64,000 nucleotides of DNA from Sciurus carolinensis (GCF_902686445.1 NC_062218.1:136509241-136573240); one strand, 5' to 3'. Positions 21,331-32,863 are shown, counted from the stretch's first letter. Notes: generated by a model from the sequence alone, not told the origin. Numbers and translations: made by a program.

Positions 21331-23270
21331 TTTTAAATATGGAAACGAGGTAATGGGTATGCAAAACTTGGCAAACTACACTGTGCTGTGGAGATACAAG
21401 GAATATTTTGTTAGACGGTCTCCTCCAAGGGAGGGACCTCTCCGTATCCTTCCTCAATTAATACCTGAGAAATGGCAATCCCAGCCCTGTACTGGATGCT
21501 CATTCTGTACTTGCGAACCTATCGCTTCAGTTCCTTTCATCCTGGTGGGATATTCCATTTTCAGGAGCAACTCCAGCTGGGATAAGAGGACCCCTGTGCC
21601 AGTGGTAGTAAGCTCTGACCCTGGGCACGAAGCTGGCTCTGGTGTAACCATTTGTCTGAGAACTCCACTGGCAAGAGCAGAGTCAAGGTGCTCATGGATC
21701 CCCTCAGAGAGCAGTCTGAGGAGCACAGTTCAGAGGGAAGTGGGGGGATGGTCTGGTGGCATTTCTCCCCTGCCTGGCATCATGCTGGCCATGGCATGTG
21801 CTCACCAAATGCCTGCGGGAAGGATGACTAGATCCTGTAGGAATGAAGGAAGCCCTATCCACGTGTGGGTTTCATCTGGGGCTCAGATGAAGGGTGAGGT
21901 GGGCAGCAGTTGACCAGGGCCCGTGGAGGTAGCAGTGAGATCTGAAGTTGGGTTGTCAGGGGCTGCTGGTGAGGCCAGGTGGGGGCTGGGGACCAGTTGA
22001 GGGGAGGGGAGGGAGGAGGTGCCAGGGAGGGCAGCCAGGAGGGACAGGAGAGAAGACCAGTGTCCAGGGATGTGGGGACCATGAAGGTGTCCATGGGGAA
22101 GAGGAAATGGTCAGGAAGGCACAGCACTGAGGTTAGTGATGCAGGCTTTTGCCTCAGACTTGGGTCAGTCTTGATGCCACCCGTGGGCAAAAGATGTGAC
22201 TGTTTTCTTACCTGGGAAGCAGAGTAGATAATAGACTTGTCTTTTGGCACTAGAGCAGTTAGCAAAGTGCCTAGTGTACAGGAAGGGCTGAAAGGATTGA
22301 CTATCACCCTACCTGTATCATTAGAATTATGATCATCTTTGGTTTCCAGAAACTTGTTGGCTACCCCAGACTTCAGAGCTTTCCCTAGAATCCTGGCCAG
22401 GTAGCACTGAGACACAGGAGAGGGAATGTGCTTGCTGCTGGGTCACAGGCTTGGACCCACTTAACCTGTGTCCAGGGATCCATGGGGCCACCTTAGTTGG
22501 CAGATCATCCATGGAAGCACCCAGTGCTGGCCAAGCTGGGGATGGTGGAGGTTGTCCACCACCTGAAGGGCAGGTTGGTCCTCTCTTTTGGGGGAGGTCA
22601 AGGATAGAATGGGGAGACCTGCCCAGGGAGGAGGAGTCAGAGTACTGCCCATGGCCCTTGCAGAGGGAGGGGTCCGTGAGTTCACGCAGAAAAAGGGATT
22701 GCTGGTCCAAGATTCTGAATGCAAGCAGTGCTGCTGAGCAAGCCATTTATCAGGATCGTGGCGACAGGTGTTTAAAAGGAAAAAATATTTGCATGTGTGT
22801 TTTTTCAAAATGATTAATATTCAAATTAGGGTTGGAGATCCAAATCGCTAAAGTGTAACTAGGCAGAAAACTTCTCTGACAGCTTATAATTTTCAGTCCA
22901 TTCCACCGTCCAACCATCCTCCCTCCCCACCCTTGTGCCCCAAACCATCTCTCGGCTGCTACACACTTGTTCTGGAAAGGCAGCAGTTTCCTGGGGATTC
23001 AGTTCCTGATTTTTTGTCATGTTGTGAGCACTTGAACCTCCAGACCAAGAGAAGCTTCGCTGTGACCAGTCAGAGCGCTTGAGGGGCCCACCTGCTCACA
23101 CGCTCTCCCTCTGCACTTGGACACCCTCCTGCCCATGTCACACTCCCAAGGGTCCATCCTAAGCCAAGCTGTGAACACACCAAGCCCTGCTCTGGCAGCA
23201 CCCCTGTTAACCTCCCTGTTTACAGAACAAAGTTTGGATTCCTTTTTCTGGAAATTATTAGTAGGTGTCT
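21331..23270. other. unique non-coding sequence
   Basis: About 1.9 kb with no recognised repeat. Two 186-codon frames (21,353-21,913 plus; 21,855-22,415 minus) overlap frames on the other strand and have no domain I know. G-rich sequence at 21,940-22,120 explains part of the long antisense frame by lack of stops. About 22,790-22,850 is AT-rich. Confidence 0.4.
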
Positions 23271-23271
23271 A

Positions 23272-23637
23272 CTATGGTTTGGATAAATGTCTTCCAAAGA
23301 CTCATGTGTCAAAAGCTTGTTCACCAACCTGTGGCACTACTGGGAGGTGATGGGACCTTTAGGAGGTGGGGCCTAGAGGAAGGAAGTTAGGTCTTTGGAG
23401 CCATGTACTTAAAGCCCCAGCCCCTTTCTTTCTTTCTTTTGGCAGCCATGAGGTGAGTGGTTCCTGTGTGCTCTCATGGTGATGTTCTGCTTTGTCAAAG
23501 GCCAAAAAACAATGGAGCCAGTTGATAATGAACTGAGCCCTCTGAAATCATGAAAAAATAAACCTTTTCTTTTCATAAGTTGTATATCTCAGGTATTTTG
23601 TCACAGTGATGCAAAACTGACTGACACAATCCAAACT
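23272..23637 (+). mobile_element. MaLR-type solo LTR (MST/MLT1-like)
   Basis: MaLR landmarks in order: CTATGGTTTGGATAAATG, CTTTAGGAGGTGGGGCCTAG, AAAGCCCCAGCCC, a GGCAGCCATGAGGTG phrase, ATAAACCTTTTCTTTTCATA (AATAAA included), CTCAGGTATTTTGTCACAGT and an end at CTGACTGACACA. Non-coding; no internal region adjacent. Confidence 0.75.
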
Positions 23638-23639
23638 AG

Positions 23640-24170
23640 CTTTCCAACCCTACAACCTCTGTTCTCTGCCCCAACCAAGTCAGGCCCCCATGACTCTTAG
23701 GCAGGAATCCATTCACCCCTCCACCTGTTGCTTGTAGGGTGGCCTCAGCTGGAGTCCTTTCTCTTCACATGTAGTAACTTCTTGAAGATTTCATCAAGGC
23801 CTACTTCTTCTAAGCAAATACAATTTATTTTACAGGTTAGAAAACTAACCAGGCAGAAGGGAATATCAATATAGTATTTACCTTTACTTCTCAGGTTTAG
23901 AGAAGACTATAAATTATAGCTTAAATACTGTTCCTAATTCTGGACTAACTGACTGTTCCTAATCCTGAATCCCTTTGTCTGAGGAGGTTTCACAGAGCAT
24001 GTGCCATGAATCAACCTGTGGCAGACTGGATCCACTAGGCCATCATATACTCCACCTGTTCCTAGGCACTGACATGTTTATTCTTGGCTTCTATTTCCTC
24101 TTCTAGACAGAGTGTTCCCTGAGGACAGGTCTAATTTCTTCAATCTCTGTGTCCTCAGCATTTGGTATTC
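23640..24170 (+). mobile_element. possible LINE2 relic, interrupted or eroded
   Basis: L2-like phrases in sense direction: GACAGAGTGTTCCCTGAGG followed by CAATCTCTGTGTCCTCAGC, preceded by a weakly similar pyrimidine-rich part. The middle (23,820-23,990) does not fit well. Low confidence. Confidence 0.35.
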
Positions 24171-24197
24171 ATCTGCCTATCTGTCTAATAACTCCTC

Positions 24198-24480
24198 TGT
24201 TCATCCATCCATCCATTCATTTATCCACCCACCCACCCATCTACCATTCATCCATCCAACTATCCACTCACTGACACACACACACATCCATCCATCCATC
24301 CATCCATCCATCCATCCATCCATCCATCCATCCATGCTTTCATCTATCTACCCATCCACCGACCCATTTACCAATCCTTCTGTCCATCTGTCCATCCATC
24401 CACCCAGTCATCTACATCCCCTACAACTTCTATACATCCATCCTTTCATTCACCCATCCATCCATTTGTCTATTAACTCA
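24198..24480. repeat. (TCCA)n / (ATCC)n satellite
   Basis: About 280 bp of tetranucleotide repeat with variants. A perfect ATCC core of about 50 bp runs from 24,286 to 24,335, with a short CA run at 24,273-24,285. The array sits between two L2-like pieces and may have grown from the TGAA-type tetranucleotide end of an L2. Confidence 0.95.
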
Positions 24481-25080
24481 ACCCATGTTTATTGAGCACC
24501 TAATGAATTTTAAGCCTTTGCTAAATGCTGAGAATATAGCAGTGAAAACCTTAATCCATTTCTTCTCTCAGAAAGCTACTTATTTACTGGCAAAGACTTA
24601 AGGACAAGAAAGTAAATAATTACCAGTCTGGTGGGGGCACTCTGGGCCCAGAGGAGACACAGACCCAGGTGGATGGAGGAGTAGAGGGGAGGAGTTCAAA
24701 GAGACCTTCTGGAGTAGTGGTGTCTAGGCCAGAAGGAAGTTTGCTTCAAAGTGTGGACTTGGGAGTCAGATGACCCTGGATTTAAGTACCCATTCTATAG
24801 GCTGAGGGACTGAGGATGATAAACTAACCTTTCTAAGCCTCAGTCTCCTCATCTGTGAAATGGAGATGACAGCTATCACATAGTTATTTTGAGGATCTAA
24901 TGAAATAACATATGTAAAAGACTTGACAGAGTGCCTGGCACTTGGTGTGTGTACAAATCTCTAACTATTAAGCTGAGCCCTGAAGGGAGAGTAAGAAATA
25001 GGCAAAGGCAGAGTATTCCAAGCAGTGGAATGTGCAGGCAAAGACCCAGAGGCAGGAGAAAGCAGGAAGCACAGTGAGAC
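24481..25080 (-). mobile_element. LINE2 relic split by a MIR
   Basis: Left part (24,481-24,724): ATGTTTATTGAGCACCTAAT and the reverse of the L2 3' end. Right part (24,966-25,080): GCTGAGCCCTGAAGGGAGAG, GCAGAGTATTCCAAGCAGTG and GCAAAGACCCAGAGGCAGG, which continue the same L2 order. The MIR at 24,725-24,965 interrupts it, so the L2 was there first. Confidence 0.65.
24725..24965 (+). mobile_element. MIR SINE inserted in LINE2
   Basis: Nearly full-length MIR: head TGGGAGTCAGATGACCCTGG, core AAGCCTCAGTCTCCTCATCT, GTGAAATGGAGATGACAGC, 3' part GACAGAGTGCCTGGCACTTG and a terminal ACTATTA. Confidence 0.8.
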
Positions 25081-25955
25081 TCAGCCCTCACCCTCCTGTC
25101 TCCAGGAGCAGGTGGATGGTAGGAGGGCAGGGGAGACAGTCTGGAGCTGGATGGAGTGAATGTAGTGAAGGCCCTGGGGCTGGTTGGCAAGGCAGGGGAG
25201 ACCTCAGGAAGGAAGGACAGGAGGGACACCATTTCAGAGAGCTGGAGTGAGCATTCTGAAGGTGACTTACCTCTGTATCCTTGGAGATGGGTGGGGAGCA
25301 AGGCCAGGCCATATCCTTGTCTGTCTGGTATTCAAAGGCTCCCAGAGGCCCCTAGACCTCTGTTGGTGGTTCCCGGATCTCTTCCCAGCCAATGGCATCA
25401 GACAGGGTGAGGAAGAGACCCTTTCACAGATGTGACCAGGGTGAAAGCATCTAAGTCTTCAGCCTTTCTCCATTTACTGCCCCAACCCATCCCTGACTGA
25501 GAGGCCCCCAACCTGTGGATGAGAGTCCAGCAGGAAGGCCAGAGAGTGCTGGGCTATGGCAGAAAAACTGACATAAGAAGGAGGAAAGGCAGGAGGGATT
25601 GGAGGGCCTCTGGGGTCTGGGTGGGTACAGTTGCAGGTGGATGGGATGCTAACAGAGAGAAGGGTAGAGAAAGGCTAAGAATTTTGCTGTGCTTTGTAAA
25701 TGGAATTTCCCTTTGGAGAGAAAGATTTAGATTGCTTGGTAATTATATTTAATTTTTAAACTGGTACTTTTTAAAAAGCAAAGTCACATTCGGATTAGCC
25801 CATACGGCAGACTAACTTTGTATGGCTTACATGGCTAAGGCAGCCTAACCCAAGAGAGGCAGGGAAGATCCACAGTCATATAATTAGGGGTTGAGTCAGT
25901 GACTGCACCTGGGCACCCCAAATAGTGTCACTTCCTCTAGAGCATGCTGGACTGT
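25081..25955. other. unique non-coding sequence
   Basis: Purine-rich sequence at 25,100-25,680 leaves overlapping frames open on both strands but nothing recognisable. About 25,740-25,830 is AT-rich with ACATTCGGATTAGCCCATAC. No repeat family assigned. Confidence 0.4.
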
Positions 25956-25959
25956 GGGC

Positions 25960-26700
25960 AAAATTTCATTTACCACATTCCTAACTATAGGACAAAAAGG
26001 GTTTAAGTAAATGAAAAGCAATGTAAATTTGGGGTGCTCTACTATATGGATATTCAAAAAATTGCCTTAAAAGACACTTAAGCCAGGTATGGTGGCACAC
26101 GCCTGTAATCCCTGCAGGTTGAGGCAGGAGGATCATGAGTTCAAAGCCAGTCTCAGTAACTTAGGGAGTCCCTAGGCAACTTAGTGAGACCCTGTCTCTA
26201 ATAAAATATAAAAAGGGCTGGGGATGTGGCTCAGTGGTTAAGTGATCTTGGGTTCAATCCCTGGTACTGAAAGAAAGACACCTAAATCAAGAAGAAAATT
26301 TGGAATGAAAATCTAAATAATTTAAAAAACTATAATAAATCAAAATGTATGGGATGTTGTTCAAAAGAGTACATATAGAAAAACTGTAAAAACTGTATTA
26401 TTCTAAATTCTTATGTCTTAAAGATTAAATACACACATGTCCACGTACACACACATATTAAACTAAGCTCTACATCAAAGATCTTAGACATGTAAGAAAA
26501 AGATAAAGAAAATTGGAAAAGCAAACAATAATAAAGCCAAGTAAGACAGAAAAAATGAGTATTGATGGACAAAACCAATAATTGGCCTTTGAAAAAAGTC
26601 CACAAAGCCATTAGTCCAACAGATCAGAGAAAGGACAAATGCATAAACAAGTAAAACCAAAAATGAAACATGAGCTGCAATAAATATTATAAAAGAGATT
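25960..26700 (+). mobile_element. old L1/HAL1 ORF2-like relic, split by a B1-dID
   Basis: A-rich plus-strand sequence after the SINE resembles decayed L1 ORF2: CAAAACCAATAATTGGCCTT, TGAAAAAAGTCCACAAAGCC, and ATTATAAAAGAG near the end. Many stops; no usable frame. Its extension left of the SINE (25,960-26,069) is less sure. Confidence 0.5.
26082..26273 (+). mobile_element. B1-dID composite SINE with target-site duplication
   Basis: B1 part GCCAGGTATGGTGGCACACG through TTAGTGAGACCCTGTCTCTA, A-rich linker, then the dID part GGGCTGGGGATGTGGCTCAG with B-box-like GGTTCAATCC. Flanks AAAGACACTTAA (26,070-26,081) and AAAGACACCTAA (26,274-26,285) match at 11 of 12 positions. Confidence 0.93.
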
Positions 26701-26832
26701 TGTAAGATTTGGGGAGTTTATTGATTTCATTTATTTGTGATTGTAGACATACAGCTGCAAAAAAGTCTAAAATATTGCTTCTAATGATACAGGCACATTT
26801 CCAAAGGAAATGCATCTTCTTGCTTTATTATT

Positions 26833-27215
26833 GGGTTCTGGGTTGAATTGTGTCCCCCCAAAAAGGTGTGTTGAGGTCCTATCCCTAGGCACCTGTGAAT
26901 GTCACCTTAATTGGAAATGGAGCCTTCACAAAATAATCATATTAAGATGAAGTCTTTAGGGGAGGACCTTAATCCTAATGTCCCTGTAAGAAGAGGGACA
27001 TTGGAACACAGACAGGGAGAGTGCCTTGTGATGGCAGAGAATGGTGTGGTGTGGCTGCCAGCCCGGGATCACTGAGGAAGGACCACCAGAAGCTAGTGTG
27101 ACCCAGGCTCTCAGAGGAAACATGGCGCCTTCCTGCAGAACTGTGAAGGAATGAACTTCTGTTTGAACCACTCCATCCGAGGGTACTGCTATGGCAGGCA
27201 TGGAGAACTAAGAGT
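26833..27215 (+). mobile_element. MaLR-type solo LTR (MLT1-like)
   Basis: Opens GGGTTGAATTGTGTCCCCCC, continues GAATGTCACCTTAATTGGAA, AATCATATTAAGATGAAGTC, TGTCCCTGTAAGAAGAGG, ACACAGACAGGGAGAG, then CAGAACTGTGAAGGAATGA and GTACTGCTATGGCAGGCATG. Order and length fit an MLT1-class LTR. Confidence 0.7.
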
Positions 27216-28394
27216 TTCCTTCTCTGTGTCAGCTACTGGGCCACATTTGTACCATTTCTTAGGTCTATAATGTCTCTATCCGTTCTTGGTCGACTTGATC
27301 TGTCACCCAGAGAGTACAATGTACAGTGAGGGGCATTTCTGCCTCTGTTTCATGGCTGTGTTGTTTAAGCCACCATGGTGGCAAACCCCCTGTGTGTGTT
27401 ATCTGTCATTACTGTTTCATCTTTAGAAAACTATTCTATTGTAACTCTGTGTACCAAACAATACTCTTTGCTACCATATCTACATTTTTTGTTGTAATTT
27501 AACTCTTGCTTAGATTTTTTTTTTCATAAATGGTAAATATTAGGCAACATTTTAGCTGTCACTATTTATAGTCAGGGTTTGTTAGGGTTTTTGTTACAGG
27601 TTCCACAGGCAGATATTCATGCTTATTTTATTTTAGAATTTTCCAATGAAGCTTTTCTGGAGTGATTTATCATGTAGGTATGATACACAGGCACAGGGGC
27701 TGGCACAGGGGCTGGTCCTTAGAGACCACAGAGTACCAGAGAATTCCATCAGTGGTGGCTCTTTGTTTAATGGGAAGGTCACTCAACTGCATTTCATGCT
27801 GGGACCCGCGGAAAAACAGGGCTCTCTGCCACTGTCTGTGAAGAGCGAGAAGAGTGGAGAAAAACACAAGGAGTAAACACCACAAGGGGAGCAGAGGTTG
27901 AGGGGGCAGGTGAATGGAGTCTCATCGTCTTGGGGTCTTTAAGGAGATTGTAGCAGGCTGTTTAGACCTGCTGTTAGTGTTGTTTTCTTGCTACCAGAGA
28001 TTTCAGAGGCCGTATCCGTGGTCCTGATGACACAGTATGAACGACACATACTTTGGACCAGCGTAGGATTGGCACCATGGGCTATCTAACATGTCCCTTC
28101 CTGGCATCCCCAAGCCTCATCCTGAGATGGTGTCTCTGCCTCAGGGAGTCCAAAAGCAGCTCCATTTGTTCTGTTTTCAAACTCCTGCATGAGCTCTACC
28201 CCAAGTCCTCCAAAGTCATTGTGACTGGGAATTCCCCGGAAAGTCAGTCTCTTCTAGGGCAGGGCACCTAACTGCCATCTTGGGAGGCAGTACCTCAGGA
28301 ACTAGGGCCTCTCATACCCCTAACTTCAAGACGCTGCAGCTTTTAACATAAGAGAGGGGGCCCTGAATCTCATCCCCCTCAGAGACTAGCCAAT
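27216..28394. other. unique non-coding sequence
   Basis: AT-rich to 27,660 and then mixed; GTGTTGTTTAAGCCACCATG near 27,358 resembles an LTR end but has no partner. GCACAGGGGCTG is repeated back to back near 27,690-27,715. No exon or RNA gene recognised. Confidence 0.38.
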
Positions 28395-28500
28395 CTGTTG
28401 GTTCACAGAACAGATGAAGAAACTGAGGCACAGCGTGGTGAAGACTGCTGCTGAAGACCCCTCAGTGAGCTGGTGGCAGATGGTGACTCTCAGGCCAGGG
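28395..28500 (-). mobile_element. partial MIR SINE
   Basis: GATGAAGAAACTGAGGCACA and GTGAGCTGGTGGCAGATGG are the reverse of the MIR core; only about 100 bp survives. Confidence 0.55.
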
Positions 28501-29224
28501 CTCCCTTGGCTCTCTGGGAGGGCACGGGTGCTGCCTCTACCAGTTATTCAACTATCTATGCCCCTGTTGGACATCCGAGCCTGAGAGCAGTCGATCTTTG
28601 GGCTGCTGGCCTGCTTGATCAGGTCCTGGCCGTCCTCACAGGGCCTGGAGAGAATCCCTCTTCAGCCAGCACACGTTCTTTTCTCCTTTTGATTTCCAGC
28701 TCCTGTCCAGTCATTAGAGTGAGCGCATCCATCACGCCACAGCAGCCACCCTGGAGGCTTCATAATTGAACACTCCTCTGCTGAAATATGCTCCATTAAT
28801 GGAAGCCATGGGTCCAAGTCCTTCCTGACCTTCTCTAGACTGGAAGTTCTAACTTAGCCAAATTTATTTAGCCAATCATCATCAGTCATGATGGGGATGC
28901 CCTAAAAGTCTATAAACCAAGCACATGGGAAAGGGGTGTGCAGTCAAACCTGGGGGTGGTATGCTCTGACGCTGGGCTCAAGGTCCCCACTGCCCTCCCT
29001 GCCTTAGGAACTTCACCTGGTCAGGGGTATGTCCTAGGAGCACTGAGTAAGTGGACCTTGATGTACCAAAAAAACAGGTAAAGCAGCAGCTTCCAACATG
29101 AGCAGTCATGGTCCAGGGCATGGGTGCTCACCCCTGCCCACTTCTGGGTCGCATACTGCAAGATTGGCTAACAGCTCCACGCCAGCCCTGGCTTTGCCCC
29201 GGATGGTGCCCACTACAGATGTTC
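28501..29224. other. unique non-coding sequence
   Basis: No repeat recognised. About 28,755-28,900 is AT-rich (TATGCTCCATTAATGG, TAGCCAATCATCATCAGTCA) and might be conserved. Confidence 0.38.
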
Positions 29225-29398
29225 AGAACTTTCCCCATACCATCTCACTGAAGACTCACAGCAGCCTACAAGACAGGTATTATTATTATCCCTATTCTTC
29301 AGGGCAGGTCACCTGTCCAAGGTCTCAAAGTCATAAAGTGGTAGAACTGGGGTTTGAACCCAGGGTCTTTAATCCCAGAGTCTGTGCTATTAAGTACC
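29225..29398 (-). mobile_element. MIR SINE
   Basis: Reverse of MIR: GACAGGTATTATTATTATCC, TTCAGGGCAGGTCACCTGTC, GGTCTCAAAGTCATAAAGTG, GGTTTGAACCCAGGGTCT (B box region) and CAGAGTCTGTGCTATTAAG at the head. Confidence 0.8.
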
Positions 29399-30690
29399 CA
29401 CGGTCCTCCACTGCATGACTGGGGAGGGTTTGGTTCGAGGAGAAGCTGACTCTTAGATACCCCCTATGTTTTCTGAGTCCTTCTCTACACCAGCCAGATT
29501 CCCTCAAAAGAAAGAGAGTGTCAAGTGCAGCTAGCTCTCAAAGCCAATAGCCTGGGAGGCTCAGGGCTGAAGGCTGGAGGCCAGAGTGAAGTTTGGCTCA
29601 GGATGCTACCCATTAAGGGCTGTTCACTGTCAAGCCTCCAAGTCCTAGCTGTACTTGAACTCCAAACCTAGCGAGACCAAAGAGTTGTTCCAAAGGCCAA
29701 AGGGAGGGTTTGGCTTACCTCCAGCCTGCTCAGGGATGTGTGTGGTTTCCATAACCCCCCTGGCTCAGCCTGCTGGAGAAGCACTCTTTCTAAAAGTTTT
29801 CCAAAACAAGGGACAATCCTCCCCTACCCCACATGTACTAGAGTAAGCTTTGGAATATACACGGGGTCTCCATTTCTATTTGTGATCACTGGCAAAACTT
29901 CATGTATGTTTTTCTTTTCTCAGAATTGCTGGGCATTGATCAGGGCCCAAGGGACACAGGAAACAGAATGAAAGTCAAATGTTCTCTTGGATGATTCATG
30001 TTTGGAGAGAAGATACTGGGACAACTCTGAAACTTTGAGAACATTCTGGAAAGTTTATAACTTCATAGAGGATGAAAACAAATTCCTGAAATTTAACCCT
30101 GGGACACCATGTTGGTTTCTAGGTTTTCATTATTCCAGTTTGATGTGTTTGACTCTCCCAAAGAACAAAAGTGGAATAAAATGTAGATCTTCAGTTTCTC
30201 ACATCCAATTGTGTGTCCTGGGTGGAAACGTGGAGATGTGAAGCCTTCAGCTGTGTTCAGCATCTTCTGTCTCTGGGTGACCTCTATGTGTGCATGATGG
30301 AGAGACAAGAGGTGGATCTGGGGGAGGCTTATGGCTGGTCTCTGAGCCTCCTTATCCATGTGGTCAAGATGGTCCTCCACAGGGAAGGTCGCCTAAGACA
30401 TCTGTCTTAGCAACACCCCCACCCTGCTCCTACCCTTCCTCCTCTACTGCGAAACACAGTCCCCGAGCTTGCCTGCTTCAGAGGGGACCTGCTCACTGCT
30501 ACTCCCTCCACAGACTAACATCTGCAGTCTCCACCCCAGGAAGGCCCTGGAACATTTACAGCCTTGGAAATAGTCAGAATGCGCTAAAAATGCAGTGACA
30601 ACAGCCGTCTTTGGAGGATATTTTTAAGGGTGATAGATCTGAGAGTCATTAGTGCCAGAAACATGGGGCTTGTCTTATTTTTAAAAACAA
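29399..30690. other. unique non-coding sequence
   Basis: No repeat, exon or RNA gene recognised. Frames of 60-100 codons on both strands show no known motif. Confidence 0.4.
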
Positions 30691-30694
30691 AGTG

Positions 30695-30865
30695 CCACAC
30701 CTCCAGATGCTGCGGCTTACACCTCAGGCCATGTCCTCAAACAACCATGCCCTTGTGTCCCTGGGTGGAGACCCTGCCGCGGGGCGCTGGGGACATTGCG
30801 CGGATGTCATGTTGGGCTCCCCATCTTTCCAGCTTGGGCAGACATCCCGGTCTGCAGAGGTAAGC
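30695..30865 (+). other. small CpG-rich spot ending in a good splice-donor sequence
   Basis: Within CpG-poor surroundings, 30,774-30,810 packs several CpGs (TGCCGCGGGGCGCTGG, TTGCGCGGATG). At 30,855-30,864 the sequence reads GCAGAGGTAAGC, close to an ideal 5' splice site. An open plus-strand frame (30,692-31,237) runs through. This might be a first exon of an unknown transcript, but no acceptor, promoter or homology supports it. Confidence 0.2.
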
Positions 30866-31190
30866 TCCCATTCCAGCCCTTCCCCCAGCTCTGGCGTGTT
30901 CCACGCAAGACTCACGCAAGAGACTGGTGGTGTGTGGAGCTTCTGGGCATCTGGACACATCTGGCAAAGAATCTCCCATGGAGCAGGCAAGGCTGACCTT
31001 TCTAGTAGTGTCCAAGGCCCCAGCTGCCAGGGACCTGAGTTCAATCGGCAGCCACTGAGGTCTCCTGGCTGCAGAGGAAAGTCATCCCTCTCGTTTGCTG
31101 TGACACTTAGGGATAAGCAAACCCTGGGGGCCAGGGGAGCCAGGGGACTGCCCTCACTTGAGGTCAGCACTTCTTCCAAGGTGACCTTTC
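30866..31190. other. unique non-coding sequence
   Basis: Continues the open frames on both strands without recognisable protein content. Retains a few CpGs (TCCACGCAAGACTCACGC). Confidence 0.38.
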
Positions 31191-31194
31191 CCTT

Positions 31195-31510
31195 CAGATC
31201 AGCTCTGTCCTCTACAAATATAATGCAAGCCACATGAGTAATTTAAAATTTCCTAGTAGCCACATTTAAAACAAATAAAGAGGAACAGATAACATTCATT
31301 CAAATAATACTTCTCATTTAACCCAGTTTATCCACAATGCTATCATTTCAACACAGAAAACTATAAAGGAGATAGCTCACATTCTTGTTTTATACAGTCT
31401 TTGAAATCCAGAGAGTATTTTCTACTCACATCTTCAGTTTATGTTATGACATTTAAAGGTTGAATAGCCACACGTGGCTAGTGGCTGTAGTATTGGACAG
31501 CACAGGCCTA
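31195..31510. mobile_element. DNA-transposon relic (hAT-like, non-autonomous)
   Basis: AT-rich body between GCAAGCCACATGAGTAATTT on the left and a terminal part with AATAGCCACACGTGGCTAGT and ATTGGACAGCACAGGCCTAG on the right, the signature end of a common mammalian DNA-transposon relic. I do not recall its exact name with confidence. Confidence 0.5.
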
Positions 31511-31960
31511 GGGACTGTTCTGGGTGTGTGTGGGAGGGTGTGGAAAGGAGAGGGGAACAATCCTTGGTCCTGGGGGGCAGACTTGGTATCACTCATGGCT
31601 ACCTTTCTCCAGGGACCCAGGGCAGGAAGTAGCCAGGAGCTGGTCCTCAGGTCTTTGCTTGGGCTGTTCCCTCCCCAGAAGTTCTCTGCTCTGGGTGGAT
31701 ATGGCCAGAGCATCAGGACTGGAAGAGCGCAGAGGCAAACTTGCTGGGGACGTGGACAGTCAGTCCACCAGCTCCTTCCCACCCCCCACAATACTACCAG
31801 AGCACTGGGAGCTGGGAATAATAAAATAGACAAATAGACAAACAAACAAAAAACCAAAAAAACCCCAAAAACACACTGAACTGAATCCTCCTCCTACCAC
31901 AAATCATTGCCCATACCAATGTCCTGGGGCAGAGATGCACCTGGTATGTTTGAAGGAGGG
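31511..31960. other. unique sequence with an A-rich patch
   Basis: No gene recognised. An A-rich stretch at 31,815-31,875 contains AGACAAATAGACAAACAAAC followed by A-runs broken by C, resembling an eroded SINE tail, though no SINE body is visible next to it. Confidence 0.38.
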
Positions 31961-32152
31961 AGTGGGCAGGAGAATGGAGAGTGGGACAGGGGAGGTCAGA
32001 GAGGAGGCTGGGCCTACATCACATGGGGTCTTGTAAGCTTTTGCAAGGACTTTGGTTTTTACCTGGAGTTAGATTAAAAAATCACTGGAGGAGTTTCAGC
32101 AAAGAAGTGACATGATCTGACTTATATTTTGCCAGGCTACTGGATGGGGAAT

Positions 32153-32729
32153 TGGATTAGTTTCTTGTTGCCACCGTAACAAATTACCACAAACTTAGTG
32201 GCTTTAAAAACCACAGATTCAATTTTTTCCCAAGTTCTGTAAGTCAAAAGTGTGACAACAGACCTTGACCTCAGCTGAAATCAACGTGTCAGCAGAGCTG
32301 CAGTCCTTTCTGGAAGCTCTAGAGGAGGGTCAATTTCCTTGATTGCTCAGCTGGTGGAAGAATTTAATTCCACACAGTGGCGAACCTGAGGTCCATCAGC
32401 TGGGGCTGCCCTGCTCTACCGCAGGCCACTCCTTGCATGTCCTCTTGCATCTCAGAGCCAGCAGCACTGTCAAATGCTTCTCATGCTGCCTTTCCTCTGA
32501 CCTCCTTCCATTTGTCATGTCTGACTGCAGCTGGGCATGGTTCTCTCGTTTTAAGGACCCATGTGATTAGATTGGGCCCACCCAGGTAATCCAGGATAAT
32601 CTCCTCTCCTGAAAACTTAATCGCATTTGTAAAGGCCCTTTTGCATTAAAAGGGGACATATTCCAGGTGACAGGGGTTAATACACTTGGGCATTTTAGGG
32701 GTGGAGGCATCCTTCTGGCTGCTACCACG
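32153..32729 (-). mobile_element. MaLR-type solo LTR (MLT1-like) inserted in older repeat
   Basis: Antisense LTR: begins TGGATTAGTTTCTTGTTGCC, ACAAATTACCACAAACTTAG, passes through GATTAGATTGGGCCCACCCA, GGTAATCCAGGATAATCTCC, AACTTAATCGCATTTG, ending GGCTGCTACCACG. Shares these phrases, reversed, with the LTR at 58,005-58,435. Non-coding. Confidence 0.6.
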
Positions 32730-32861
32730 TTAATAGACTGGATGGTGGTGGTGATGGTGGGAGGTCAGGAGACCAGGAGAGGCTGGTGCAATAATGACAA
32801 GAGAGAATGGTGGCTTGGACCACAGTTGTAGGATGGGGGTGGAGTCAAGTGATCAGGTTCT

Positions 32862-32863
<2 letters not shown>

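Noticed and set aside
21353..22415. Two 186-codon frames on opposite strands
   Set aside because: G-rich composition lowers stop frequency; no motif, no splice structure and no homologue recognised.
24198..24480. CRISPR-like array
   Set aside because: Tetranucleotide satellite with no spacer structure, in a mammalian genome.
24112..24495. His/Pro/Ile/Ser-rich repeat protein
   Set aside because: Translation of the TCCA satellite.
30692..31237. 181-codon plus-strand frame matched by a 169-codon antisense frame
   Set aside because: Mirror-open frames are a composition effect; only the CpG spot and splice donor were kept as a weak observation.
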